Assembly: GCA_949130495.1 (NCBI GenBank)
Contig: OX422215.1
Location: 526,177,755 to 526,241,754 of the forward strand
Length of the DNA: 64,000 nt
Source of the DNA: Sambucus nigra
Taxonomy: Eukaryota; Streptophyta; Magnoliopsida; Dipsacales; Adoxaceae
Reading direction: 5' to 3'
Shown: in pieces, positions 54,706-64,000 of the stretch
How positions within the stretch are numbered: position 1 is the first letter of the stretch
Layout: the number at the start of each line of letters is the position of its first letter
Made by a program: the position numbers and the translations under genes
The notes under the pieces: model-generated
Seen by the model: the letters and a program-made list of their open reading frames with translations, nothing else
What the model was told of the DNA's origin: nothing
Databases searched by the model: none

Positions 54706-55456
54706 TATGCATTATATCGGGTCTACTAGCAGTTAAGTATAGAAGGCTACCAATTATACTACGATAAAATGTAACTTCAACCTTCTTACCCGATAAATTT
54801 TTGGAGAGCTTAGTGGTGAAACTCATAGGTGTCCTAGCAGTTTTTGCATTTGTTAGACAAAAACGTTTAACTAATTCAGTTGCATATTTAGTTTGGGATA
54901 TAAAAATGCAGTCTGATTTTTGAGGAACTTGTAAACCCAAGAAAAATTGCAACTTACCCATCATAGACATTTGAAATTCAGATTTCATAATGTTAGAAAA
55001 ATTTTTAGCTTCTTGAGGAGATGTAGACCCAAAAACAATGTCATCAACATATATTTGAGCAATAAGCAAACAGTTTGTATTTCTTTTAACAAACGTTGTG
55101 AGGTCTACTCCCCCTCGATTGAAGCCATGGGTTAAAAGAAAAGAAGTAAGACGCTCATACCAAGCACGAGGGGCTTGTTTGAGACCATAAAGAGCTTTCT
55201 TTAATCTAAAAACATGATCCAGAAGAAAAGGATCAACAAAACCCTTAGGTTGTTCAACATACACTTCTTTATTTAAAAACCCATTCAAAAACGCAGATTT
55301 TGTGTTCATTTGGTATAATTTAAATTTCAAATGACAAGAGACAACAAGCAAAAGTCTAATAGACTCTATTCTAGAAATCGGGGAAAATGTCTCATCAACA
55401 TTAATCCCATCAATTTGGGAGTACCCTTGATCTACTAGTCTAGCTTTATTACGCAA
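54689..55456 (-). CDS. pol: Element C copia reverse transcriptase
   Basis: This open stretch of 255 residues carries KARLVDQGYSQIDGINVDET, FSPISRIESIRLLLVVSCHL, NTKSAFLNGFLNKEVYVEQP, KALYGLKQAPRAWYERLTSF and the catalytic IYVDDIVFGS, followed by FQMSMMGKLQFFLGLQ and ASRPDIMHSV. All RT catalytic aspartates are kept. It is in frame with the integrase upstream, separated only by stops at 55,541, 55,800 and about 56,027. It looks like the least damaged RT in the window. Confidence 0.92.
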   Translation of the reverse strand: MRNKARLVDQGYSQIDGINVDETFSPISRIESIRLLLVVSCHLKFKLYQMNTKSAFLNGFLNKEVYVEQPKGFVDPFLLDHVFRLKKALYGLKQAPRAWYERLTSFLLTHGFNRGGVDLTTFVKRNTNCLLIAQIYVDDIVFGSTSPQEAKNFSNIMKSEFQMSMMGKLQFFLGLQVPQKSDCIFISQTKYATELVKRFCLTNAKTARTPMSFTTKLSKNLSGKKVEVTFYRSIIGSLLYLTASRPDIMHSVCAR

Positions 55457-55540
55457 GACATTACCGGTTTCGTCACATTTATTTTTAAAAATCCACTTAG
55501 TTCCAATTACATTAGTATGAGTAGGACGAGGAACTAAAAA

Positions 55541-56224
55541 TCATACATTATGAATTTTAAATTGACCCAACCCTTCCTGCATAGCAAGAAGCCAAAATTC
55601 ATCCACAAGGGCATCCTTTATATTCTTAGGTTCAACTAGAGAGATAAAAGAAGACATCAAAGCATTTAAAGTTTGAGCTCTAGTTTTAATTGGATCTTTA
55701 ACATCACTCAAAATGTTCTTTTTAGGATGATTTGTCCTAACCCAATTTGGAACATCAAGGTCTTCCGATGGAAGGGAGTTCAAATCACTATCCATTGATT
55801 ATTTTGATATATCATTTGATGAAGTATTTTCAACGGATAATGATTATGGGCTAACTTTTACCAAAGGGGCAACGCAATCATTTGTCACAACATTAATGGA
55901 TTCCATAATAGATTTCATTTTCAAATTATAAACTCTATAAGCCCTACTGTTTTGAGAGTATCCTAAAAAAATAGCCTTCTCTCCCCTAGTGTTAAATTTG
56001 GACAAATGTTCGCGATCCTTACACACTTAACATTCACTACCAAAAACTCTAAAATATTTCAGATTGGGTTGTCTACCATACTATAATTCATAGGGTATTT
56101 GTTTAGAATTTTTCCTTAAATGAACCCTATTAGTTATGTGACAAGCTGTTTGGGTAGCTTCAACCCAAAAATATTTTGGCAAGTTTTTAGCAAGAATCAA
56201 AACACGAGCCATTTCTGGAATGGT
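55541..56224 (-). pseudogene. pol: Element C integrase C-terminal region and IN-RT linker
   Basis: Copia markers include YFRVFGSEC, KFNTRGEKAIFLGYSQNSRA, YRVYNLKMKSIMESINVVTN (the GKF/HxF-type C-terminal part) and DPIKTRAQTLNALMSSFISL just before RT. The frame is continuous with integrase and RT but has stops at about 56,220 (TGA), 56,027, 55,800 and 55,541. Confidence 0.82.
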
Positions 56225-57607
56225 TCAATTTTTTCTTTCAACAATACCATTTTGTTGGTTCATCTTAGGAGCAGTAAACTCATGTTGATACCCATTCCCA
56301 ATACAATAGTCAATGATACCTGTATCTTTAAATTCCCCACCCCTATCACTACGAATACGAGTGACTTGGGTATCTTTCTCATTTTCAATTTTTAGCAGAA
56401 TTTTCAAAAAATGATTAAAAGTGTCTGATTTTTCTTTCATAAATGCAACCCAAGTAAATCTAGTAAAGTCATCAACAAAAACCAGAATATAGGAATTACC
56501 ACATAAACTAATTGTCCTAGAAGGACCCATTAAATCCATATGTAGCAATTCCAAAGGGTGAGAGGTAAAAAATTCAGTTACTTTATTATGAGATGCCTTA
56601 TGAATTTTACCAACCTGACATGGACCAGAAATAGAGTGTTTAACTTTAGTTATTTTGGGTACATCACGAACCAGATTTTGACTAGTTAATTTGTCCAAAC
56701 TGTCATAATATAGATGGCCTAAACGTTCACGCCATAAGTCTAAATCACTCATTCTCGAAGATAAATAATTTTCAGAATCATGTTCATGTTTAACAGCATA
56801 GCAGTTGTCTGGAGTCCTAGTACCACACAAAATAAGTTTCCTATTGGGGTGTAAAATTTTAGAATCAGATTTAGTGAAATTAACAACATGATCGTTATCA
56901 CAAAACTGACTAATACTCAATAGATTTACTTTTAAACCATCAACGAGTAAAACATCCTCCAAATTAGGGAGCCCATTTGTCTCAATTGACCCTTTGCCTA
57001 TGATGTGAGATATTTTTCCATCACCAAAAGTTACAATAGTGCCAACAAAGGATTTTAAGGTGGTAAACTTGGATACATCACCCATCATATACCTAGAGCA
57101 ACCAAAATATAAATACCATTGAGAATTTTTATTACGAGCATTTAGAGCCGATAAAATAACATTGCATCTCAATGAGTCATTTGATTCCAATTTTTTAATC
57201 CAATCAGCCATAGTTTTCTTAAAAATAATTTTTGTATGATAAGGTTGCTTGTTGGACAGATTAGGCTTCCTAACAAATTCAATTTTACCGTTAAAACGAG
57301 ATGGTCTATTTTGAGCTTGCAGTTTTTTATAGAAGAAATCAATCAAGTGACCATTTTTGTGACAAAAATCAAAACTAAAAAATTTCCTATAGATAGGTCT
57401 AGTTAGGACAGCAGGTTTGTGGGCTAGTCTAGAGTTGTCCATGTTTGACTTTTTAAAACAAAAGTGTTCTAAATGGATAAATTTAGAGCAGTATCCATAA
57501 TGAAAAGTAGGCTTGGTAGATTGAAACTTCTTTCCATTTTGAGTTTGCCTAAAATTTCCCAAATTAGGACCATTATGTCCTAACTTCTTAAAACAAAATT
57601 TTTCCAA
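56225..57607 (-). CDS. pol: Element C nucleocapsid-protease-integrase region
   Basis: 460 open residues. First come three degenerate zinc knuckles: SFCQRTGDLEKFC (starting upstream at ~57,640), YGYCSKFIHLEHFC and FDFCHKNGHLIDFF. Protease follows as WYLYFGCSRYMMGD, in which the catalytic Asp of the usual WYLDSGCS is Tyr. The GAG_pre-integrase segment is LWRERLGHLYYDSLDKL. Integrase shows LLHMDLMGPSR, IRSDRGGEF and QQNGIVERKN, i.e. the D, D and E catalytic residues are intact. The frame continues into the RT after stops. The large open frame suggests recent origin, yet the dead protease implies trans-supply or loss of function. Confidence 0.9.
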   Translation of the reverse strand: MEKFCFKKLGHNGPNLGNFRQTQNGKKFQSTKPTFHYGYCSKFIHLEHFCFKKSNMDNSRLAHKPAVLTRPIYRKFFSFDFCHKNGHLIDFFYKKLQAQNRPSRFNGKIEFVRKPNLSNKQPYHTKIIFKKTMADWIKKLESNDSLRCNVILSALNARNKNSQWYLYFGCSRYMMGDVSKFTTLKSFVGTIVTFGDGKISHIIGKGSIETNGLPNLEDVLLVDGLKVNLLSISQFCDNDHVVNFTKSDSKILHPNRKLILCGTRTPDNCYAVKHEHDSENYLSSRMSDLDLWRERLGHLYYDSLDKLTSQNLVRDVPKITKVKHSISGPCQVGKIHKASHNKVTEFFTSHPLELLHMDLMGPSRTISLCGNSYILVFVDDFTRFTWVAFMKEKSDTFNHFLKILLKIENEKDTQVTRIRSDRGGEFKDTGIIDYCIGNGYQHEFTAPKMNQQNGIVERKN

Positions 57608-57624
57608 ATCTCCCGTTCTTTGAC

Positions 57625-58560
57625 AAAAGCTGCATTTAAAGAGAGGCTTAGAAGGAGTGGAACAACCTTCATTTTTCAGATGTTTATAAGAAAACCTAAT
57701 TTAATTAAGACTCGGGAAATTGTTCTTTTGAATTTAAGAAATTAGTGACATCAAAGTCTTCCCCTTCAAAACCAAGTGCTTTTGTAGGAACAAAATCAGA
57801 ATAAGAATTTGTGGGATCATAGCGCATACTTTTATTAATAGTTTTGACAGAAATCCCAGAATTCCAATAACTATTTAACCTTTTGGAGGTGATCTCTAGT
57901 TCTTTTTTACACCAATCATATTTATTCAAAACACCCTTAAGTTCAATTTGAGACTAGTCATCTTTTAACAAAATTTCCTTATTTTTGGTCTCAAGAGGGT
58001 GATTCAAATCAATTAGCATAGCAGTCCTCTTTTCAAGTAAAACAACATCATTTTCCAATTCTTCAATGTGAAAAGATGATTCTTCAGACATAATTCTTAT
58101 TTGACTATTTAAGGCATTAATGTTTGCTAATAACCTAGCATTCTCTTCACTTAAGTGTGTCATGTCATTAATTGTGTCATTTTCAGCATTATCAAACACA
58201 TATTTTTCAACATTTTCAACAACCTCTAGTAAATGTTCTGGGCGAGATATCTCAAAGTTGGCGTAAAGACTGTAGTCACCGAGATACTTGGAGATCAAGC
58301 ATCGAGGAATTGCATGAGCAGGAATCTAACTAAAATTGAGCTTAAAAGGAGGCACGGGCAAATTGAGCACTCCGGGCTCATAATAATCCCATAAGTAATG
58401 ACCTTGCTCCAATTAAAGCACACACATGGCATTCAACCATCCCTGCTTGTACCCTTCATTATTTGACTGCTGGATCCGAGCATCAAGATGATAAAGGCTT
58501 CATTGTATCCAGCCATCCAAAACTCTCTGGGTTGTTTATGAACCAAATGAGATTCCTATT
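57625..58560 (-). pseudogene. gag: Element C gag region
   Basis: Minus-strand frames 58,298-57,954 and 57,929-57,705 encode a coiled coil (HLSEENARLLANINALNSQI; HIEELENDVVLLEKRTAMLI) and LNKYDWCKKELEITSKRLNS. Upstream, to about 58,560, coding-like peptide continues with stops (WLNAMCVL; HYLWDYYEPGVLNLPVPPFK; CLISKYLGDYSLYANFEIS). The gag frame differs from pol; a frameshift near 57,690 leads to KHLKNEGCSTPSKPLFKCSF. I do not see a standard UBN2 Gag domain. The right end meets element E near 58,560-58,610. Confidence 0.6.
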
Positions 58561-59889
58561 TATTTTGGTAAAGGATTGATCACCCGTGATAAAAATAAGT
58601 AGGGTATCACAAATTTTTTCTCCCCATTTTTGTTCCTAATCGATAAAGGGTAAGAAATTAAGCATGAATTATAATAATCACCTGAATAACATCACAAACA
58701 TAATTAATAAAACACATGCGATGAATTTCCAAAAGGCATATCAACTGTTTTTGAAATTTTCAATTTTCTCAAGTATAAAAAGTATAAATTTAAAAAGTAC
58801 ATGTAGGTACAAATACAATATATCGTGGAATAACACTAAAATATCTTAATCGTGAAAGCGAAATGAAATTATGTGAACAAGTTGCATAGATAAATCAACA
58901 TATGCATTCATAACTGTTCACGAAGTCAATGAGATACTTTAAAAGAAAAAACTCAGTGTCAACCTTAGGTGTAAGAGTGTTGAAAAAAATGGAATTGACC
59001 CGACTTGTGCAACACTTCATGAATGCAAATGCTTCTCAAAACAATAATGCCAAACTATTTAATGTTTTTCAAGAGAGTTCGTTGTGAAACCCCATTGATC
59101 TTCATCTTTATAACACCCTCAAAATCTCAAATATTTAATAACTCATTCTCAAATTTTTGATGATATCAAAATGATCATATGAAGCAAAACATCAATGGAA
59201 TAAAAATGGCCTTGGCACTTCTGTTTTTGTGCGGCGTTAATCTTTTAGGATCTTTTGTAAATGGTGACTTTTAAAGCAAATATAATTTTCTCTTTCATTG
59301 CCCCTTTCCATTGCTTAATATAAAATAAAGTTTCAACTAAATAAAATTCGAGCAATGGTTCTTAGATGCATAACATATCTCTAGTACATTTAGTTCGTTA
59401 TTAAGCACTACTGAGATAAGAACACTATATTCGGCATATGATAAGCAAGTACAATGTTAAAAAAGTTTGTGCATGTGTGTAATAAAGGTGATACAAAGTT
59501 TAGGACGAAGAAAGTAATCTTCAATGAACACGAAATGCTAGCCACGCATTATTATGTACACTAAAGAAACGAAGACATGTATCAAAACAGTATGAAAAAG
59601 TCACATTAATGGATGGAATGTAGGGGTAATTAGAACATCTTAAATGCACACCAATATACAGTGAGAAATAAAATACAAAAAGATTTTTATATTTTTCAAA
59701 AAAATTACCAAAAATAAAATCATTTTGGAAATTGTTAAACTTTTTCTTAAAATCGAAAATCTATTTCGATTTTTTTCAAGATTTTTCAAAATAAAAGCAT
59801 GTATAAACATAAAAATACAATAAAAATATAATCGAGATGTATAAAGAAATGATATGAACATGATAGTCACCCTAAAATGAATAAAATAA
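58561..59889 (-). other. 3' end of element E: LTR edge, polypurine tract and untranslated region
   Basis: A decayed tract (AAAAATGGGGAGAAA on the minus strand, about 58,612-58,626) precedes a putative LTR start TGATACCCTAC at 58,608. The ~1.25 kb to the right has no coding domain. It resembles the non-coding 3' region of element A (compare GGATCTTTTGTAAATGGTGACT near 59,260 with GCTCTTTTAAATGGTGGCTCT near 21,962). Confidence 0.45.
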
Positions 59890-60400
59890 CCAAACTCAAT
59901 GAACGGAACAAATCCCAAAGATTTCCTAAGATTCTTGAATCAAAGTGCATATAAAGGTTTCGTGAAAATATCGTCTAATTAACGTTAGATTCTCCCAAAG
60001 CTTAAGGACACTACCTTCTCCTCAATTAGATGACGAATAAAATGCTCTCGTATTCTAATGTGCTTCGTGCGAGATTTTTGGACCAAATTACAGGATATAT
60101 GAATTGCACGCGTTATTATCACATTAAATAGTCATTGTGCCTTAGAAAATCTCATAATCTTCCAACAGTTATTTCATCCATAAGAGATGTGTGCAATAAC
60201 TCCCGACGACGATGTACTCAGCCTCCGTCGTGGATAAAGGAATGGAGTTTTTCCTCTTTCTTAACTAAGAGATAAGAGGACTCCCAAAATAAAAGTATCC
60301 ACCTAAGATGCTTCTATAACCATCAATATCCCCGGCCCAATCTACATCCAAATAGGTGGACAAACGTTCATCAGTATCAAAGGAGTATTAGTTACCGTAG
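59890..60400 (-). pseudogene. pol: Element E RNase H
   Basis: Peptides TYLDVDWAGDIDGYRSILGG, IPLSTTEAEYIVVGSYCTHL, LWMK and DDIFTKPLYAL are standard copia RNase H motifs. Stops and frameshifts interrupt it. It is the last pol domain before the untranslated 3' region. Confidence 0.8.
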
Positions 60401-61491
60401 AAAGAGTGATACTCACGTATTTGATGAAATGTTTAAGTGAGAGAAAGTGACACTCTTTTAGGGACACTTTATGACACACACGGTTTGCTCTATGTCCTTG
60501 CCTAAAGTGTCTTTGCTAAGCTTAGCCAATGTATTTATAGGGGTGCGTGATTGCTTAGCGGAGTCTAAACCAAACCTATTCGCTAGGTCCCTAGCATATT
60601 TGGATTGAGATATGAATATTATATACTTAATTTAACACACTTGGAGACCTAAGAAGAATGTAAGCTCACCAACCATGCTTCTTTCAAACTCACTATTCAT
60701 TTCCTCATCAAATGTGTAATCATGTTGGAAACACATGGATCTAAATACTATGTAATCTATATAGAGCCGGGTAGCCAATATCACACCAATCTCTCTCCTC
60801 ATAAACAACGTATTATCCACCCTCCCTCTCTTGAAGTCGCAGAGATAAGAAGTTAGCCTCTCATACCAAGCACGGGGTGCTTTTTTTTAAAACTATATAA
60901 GACCTTCTTAAGATAAACAACGTGTTCCAGGTGCTTTGGGTCTTCGAATCCTTTTGGTTGTTCCACGTACACTTACTCATATAGAATACCATTAAGGAAA
61001 GCACTCTTGAAATCCATTTGGTATAACTTGAATCATAGATGACATGCTACAACGAGTACTGTGCGCACGAACTCAAGCCTGGAAATATGAGCGAATGTCC
61101 CATCAAAGTCTATACCCTCAATTTGTGTGTATCCTTGAGTGACCAACCTAGACTCATTGCAAACTATGGTACCATTATCATCTATCTTATTTTTGTAAAT
61201 CCACTTAGTACCAATCATATTAATCTCACTAGGATAGGGGACTAACTCCCATACATTATTTATACAAAACCAAATTAACTCATCTTCCATAATGAATATC
61301 CATTGCTCATCCTTGAGTGCTTCTTTCAAATTATTGGGCTCTGCTAAGGAGATGTAACAAAAGTAGATAACCACATTCTCAAGTTGAGCGCGAGTCTTAA
61401 AACCTAGTGTGGGATTACCATCTATAGCAAAAGAGTCATGAATCTTTCGAACCCAAGAGGGTAGTCCCTCTAAATCGAGAGTGGGTTCCAC
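60401..61491 (-). pseudogene. pol: Element E reverse transcriptase
   Basis: The N-terminal part (61,491-61,033) shows TRAQLENVVIYFCYISLAEP, NNVWELVPYPSEINMIGTKW, IYKNKIDDNGTIVCNESRLV and TQGYTQIEGIDFDGTFA. The later part (60,820-60,632) shows LYIDYIVF in place of YVDD, so a catalytic Asp is lost, and GELTFFLGLQV. The middle (about 60,840-61,030) is frameshifted but keeps ARGAWYERL-like and EVYVEQPKGFEDPK-like sequence. Confidence 0.82.
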
Positions 61492-61619
61492 TAGGTTAGT
61501 ATGAGGAACGATGGGATTATCACCAAGGGTACATCGTTCTCACACTCTAGGTTAGGACCAATAGACATAGGTGGCTCGTCATCCCTAATTGTGATGTTTA
61601 TTGATTAAGTAACCTTAGA

Positions 61620-62518
61620 GGTTGCAAGGTTATATATTCTATAAACCCTACTCGACGATGAATATCCTAAAATATGCATTCATCACTTCGAGAGTCTAAC
61701 TTTCTTAAATTCTCTCTATATATGAAAATGTAGGAAGGACTCCTAAATACTTGAAACTATGATAGGTTGGATTTTTTCCCTCTACACAACTCATGGAATG
61801 TGTAACGTGTATGGATGAAGATATAACCTATTCATCGTATGGCATGGGGTATTAACCACCAATGTCCAAATACGTATAGACACATTTCTCCCAACAAGCA
61901 CGAAAATAGCCATCTCTTGAATCATCCAGTTCTTCCTCTCAACTATCCCATTTTGTTGAGGAGTACGAACGATCAAAAACTCGTTCTAGATGCCCATTAC
62001 ATTACAATAACTATCCACTTTTTCTTCTACAAATTCGATTACATTATCACAACGCATCTGATTAATAGTGATATAGTGTTGGTTTTATAGGACACGACAC
62101 TTGGTTGTTAGGAACTTAACCGCTTTAGACTTTTCTCTAAGAAACCCCACAATATAGTATCTCAAAAAGTCACCGACCATCATGACAACGTCTCTTACCA
62201 TTAATACTCTTCGTACATGTAGGACCATGAGATACATGTGTATTAACTGTAATACATTAGAGGTGGTAACGATATTCAACTTCGATGGGGACTATAAATT
62301 TGTTTTCCTTATTGGTAAGGACCACAAATCGAGGAAGTTAGTTTCCCAAACGATGGTAAGCCATGAAATACATCTTTCTTCATGTGTCTCTAAAGATCTC
62401 TAAAGTTCACATGAATTTGTCGTTGAGGCTAAAGGTCCATAGTGGTGACCTTAACATTATCTCACATAAAGGAGGACCTTGGAAAGATCCCATATAAACT
62501 ATCATCGGTCCTCACTAT
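61620..62518 (-). pseudogene. pol: Element E integrase, fragmentary
   Basis: IVRTPQQNGIVERKNWMIQE (about 61,976-61,915) carries the catalytic Glu. Around 62,280-62,085 a damaged core reads VLQLIHMYLMVLHV, in which the first Asp (normally HMDLMGP) is Tyr. Several stops and shifts separate these pieces. Confidence 0.75.
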
Positions 62519-62980
62519 TTATAGTAAAACATATAAGGATTGATCATAAATGTTACACTCAGACTGGTCGAACTTCACCATAAAGTTTACATCGCAAAGT
62601 TGGCTTATGCTAATTAAGTTTTCTTTCATCCCTTCGATGTATAACACATTGTCTAGCATAGGAAATTTGGGTATCTCAACACAACCACGTCTTGAAATGC
62701 TAGACCTACTCCAATCTCCAAAGGTGACTTTTCCCTCCTTACAATCAACAAGGTCAGTAAAATATGACTTATCACTGGTCATTGGCCTAGAGCAACCATT
62801 ATCAAAATACCACTGAGAAGTATCTTGAATTGTGAGGGCAATGTGAATAGCAAGGATTTTATCGTCATGATTAGGTACCCAAGTAGAGGTAATATTTTGT
62901 TTTCCTTTATTGTTATTAGCTATAGTCGTAGCGTTGGAAGCGTTATAAATAAGCACATACATCATTTTAAATTCTTCCAA
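62519..62980 (-). CDS. pol: Element E protease region
   Basis: An open stretch of about 153 residues contains WYFDNGCSRPMTSDKSYFTD, the copia aspartic protease site with its Asp kept (DNG instead of DSG). KVTFGDWSRSSISRRGCVEI and LDNVLYIEGMKENLISISQL follow. It lies between the nucleocapsid and integrase fragments. Start codon is not meaningful; it is part of the polyprotein. Confidence 0.85.
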   Translation of the reverse strand: MEEFKMMYVLIYNASNATTIANNNKGKQNITSTWVPNHDDKILAIHIALTIQDTSQWYFDNGCSRPMTSDKSYFTDLVDCKEGKVTFGDWSRSSISRRGCVEIPKFPMLDNVLYIEGMKENLISISQLCDVNFMVKFDQSECNIYDQSLYVLL

Positions 62981-64000
62981 TAAGCTTTGAGAAGTGGAGA
63001 CTAGGAACTCAAATTAATATCTAAGACTATCAAAGTCGTTATAACAGTTCATAGGAGTATCTATACATGGAGTTCTACCTAATTTGTAGAAAAACTTCCC
63101 AAGGTGGCCTCGCATTTTGTAATGGGTGAAAAATAGACTTGTTTGGGTCTACCTTCATTAGCTCTTTTAGGTTGAACTCCTTTTATGGGTTATGCCGAGG
63201 CTCATATGGATCTACCATAAACTTAGGAATCGGTTCGAGTGCGAAATGAGAAGTGGATGCATCATCGTAACCTATTCCTTGCCTTTCTCTAAAAGTTAAA
63301 GCGGGACAGAGAAACATCTTCCTTACCTTCTTCGGTGTATCCTCTATCGTAACCTTGAGCTCCCGAGAATGTTCAAGATCTTTCTTAAGTTAGGATATAA
63401 ATTTGAGTTCCTCACGTGTCTCCAATAAAGTTTAAAGATCTCTGTAAGGCTATTTAATTTTTTGGTCAAGTCACCATTTTACCTCTCCACTAAAAAACTC
63501 TCTCTTCTAAAGAAACTCTCACCAAGGTATTTCTTTCTCTCGAATCACTCAACTATTTATCTAGCAATAACACTCGAAGTGCTAAATTTTTATTTTGCAT
63601 TTTCATTTTAAAGGACTCGACATTAAGCTCGACGTCGGCTCATCAGAGGCCACTCTCTCACTCACTCAAATCGGAATGTACAGACACTGTCGAGGTCATC
63701 ATGTTTAAGGTGTCCTCATTAGCGTGATACATACTCAATGAACTAACATGGCTGGCCATGAACGTGGTGAAGTTAAGTCCATACATTAATTCAGACCCAA
63801 AATCTACCGAGTCAACATCCTTATTGCTAAAAGTGGCATTTATGGTGGCTTTTCCTTTGCCTAGCCTCTTTATCCTTGTAGAGCATTCATGGGCTTTGTG
63901 ACCCTCACCCTCACACTTATAAAATGTCTACCTGTCTTTCTTAGGGTACTCTCCTCTCAATTTTTTAAAACCTTTCTTACCTGACTTAAATTTTTTATCT
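62981..64000 (-). pseudogene. gag: Element E gag C-terminal part, truncated by the window edge
   Basis: Minus-strand KCEGEGHKAHECSTRIKRLG (about 63,905-63,850) is a CCHC knuckle missing its first Cys (Phe instead). It is preceded by GKKGFKKLRGEYPKKDR and followed by an acidic Ser/Met-rich segment ending in TGA near 63,648. Between 62,981 and 63,640 only broken coiled-coil-like pieces are visible. The 5' part of the element lies beyond 64,000. Confidence 0.65.

Overview
The window is plant nuclear DNA, probably from a eudicot: AT-rich, with CACTA, Ty3/gypsy (Tat and Tekay/Del type) and Ty1/copia Sirevirus-like elements and plant-style introns. I found no host gene, rRNA, tRNA or CRISPR array. 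Essentially everything is a transposable element (TE) or a TE remnant, many nested in one another, with premature stops and frameshifts throughout.

Left third (1-19,930). A truncated LTR-like segment (1-2132) carries a degenerate ~170-bp tandem repeat. It abuts the start of a minus-strand Tekay/Del gag, its primer-binding site, and a long LTR (2635-17,086). That LTR is split by a complete 11.65-kb Tat-lineage gypsy element (3212-14,866), whose ends are fixed by matching LTRs and a perfect TTTAC target duplication. The Tat element has gag, PR, RT, RNase H, a second archaeal-type RNase H and integrase on the minus strand. An intron-bearing antisense gene and a ~127-bp tandem repeat lie between pol and the 3' LTR. 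17,087-19,930 holds what looks like a broken second CACTA element.

Middle (19,930-42,400). A gag-only Sirevirus-like element (A) is interrupted by a 2.35-kb Tekay-like LTR with its primer-binding site. Next comes a complete 6.09-kb CACTA element (26,754-32,843; TSD CCC) with a TNP2-type transposase gene and subterminal palindromes. Near its 3' end is an inverted repeat made of a captured REM-type B3-domain fragment, the most striking feature of the window. The CACTA sits at the left end of a second, badly decayed Tat-like element. The plus-strand antisense gene of that element (32.9-36.1 kb) has a tandem array of duplicated mini-exons, and its minus-strand pol remnant covers 37.0-40.9 kb.

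Right third (42,400-64,000). Element B (42,411-47,876; TSD TTGAT) is a complete but gag-only Sirevirus-like element. It is followed by a Tat-type LTR with a third antisense-gene fragment (47.9-49.75 kb), a Sirevirus-like LTR (D), a Tekay-type LTR fragment, and two minus-strand Sirevirus-like copia elements. Of these, C (to ~58.5 kb) is fairly well preserved and E (58.6 kb to the window end) is decayed.

The genes serve only element replication: Gag and Pol for the retrotransposons, TNP2 for the CACTA. No element looks coding-competent as it stands. The B3 inverted repeat is the one locus with a plausible regulatory effect on host genes, through small RNAs; that is inference.
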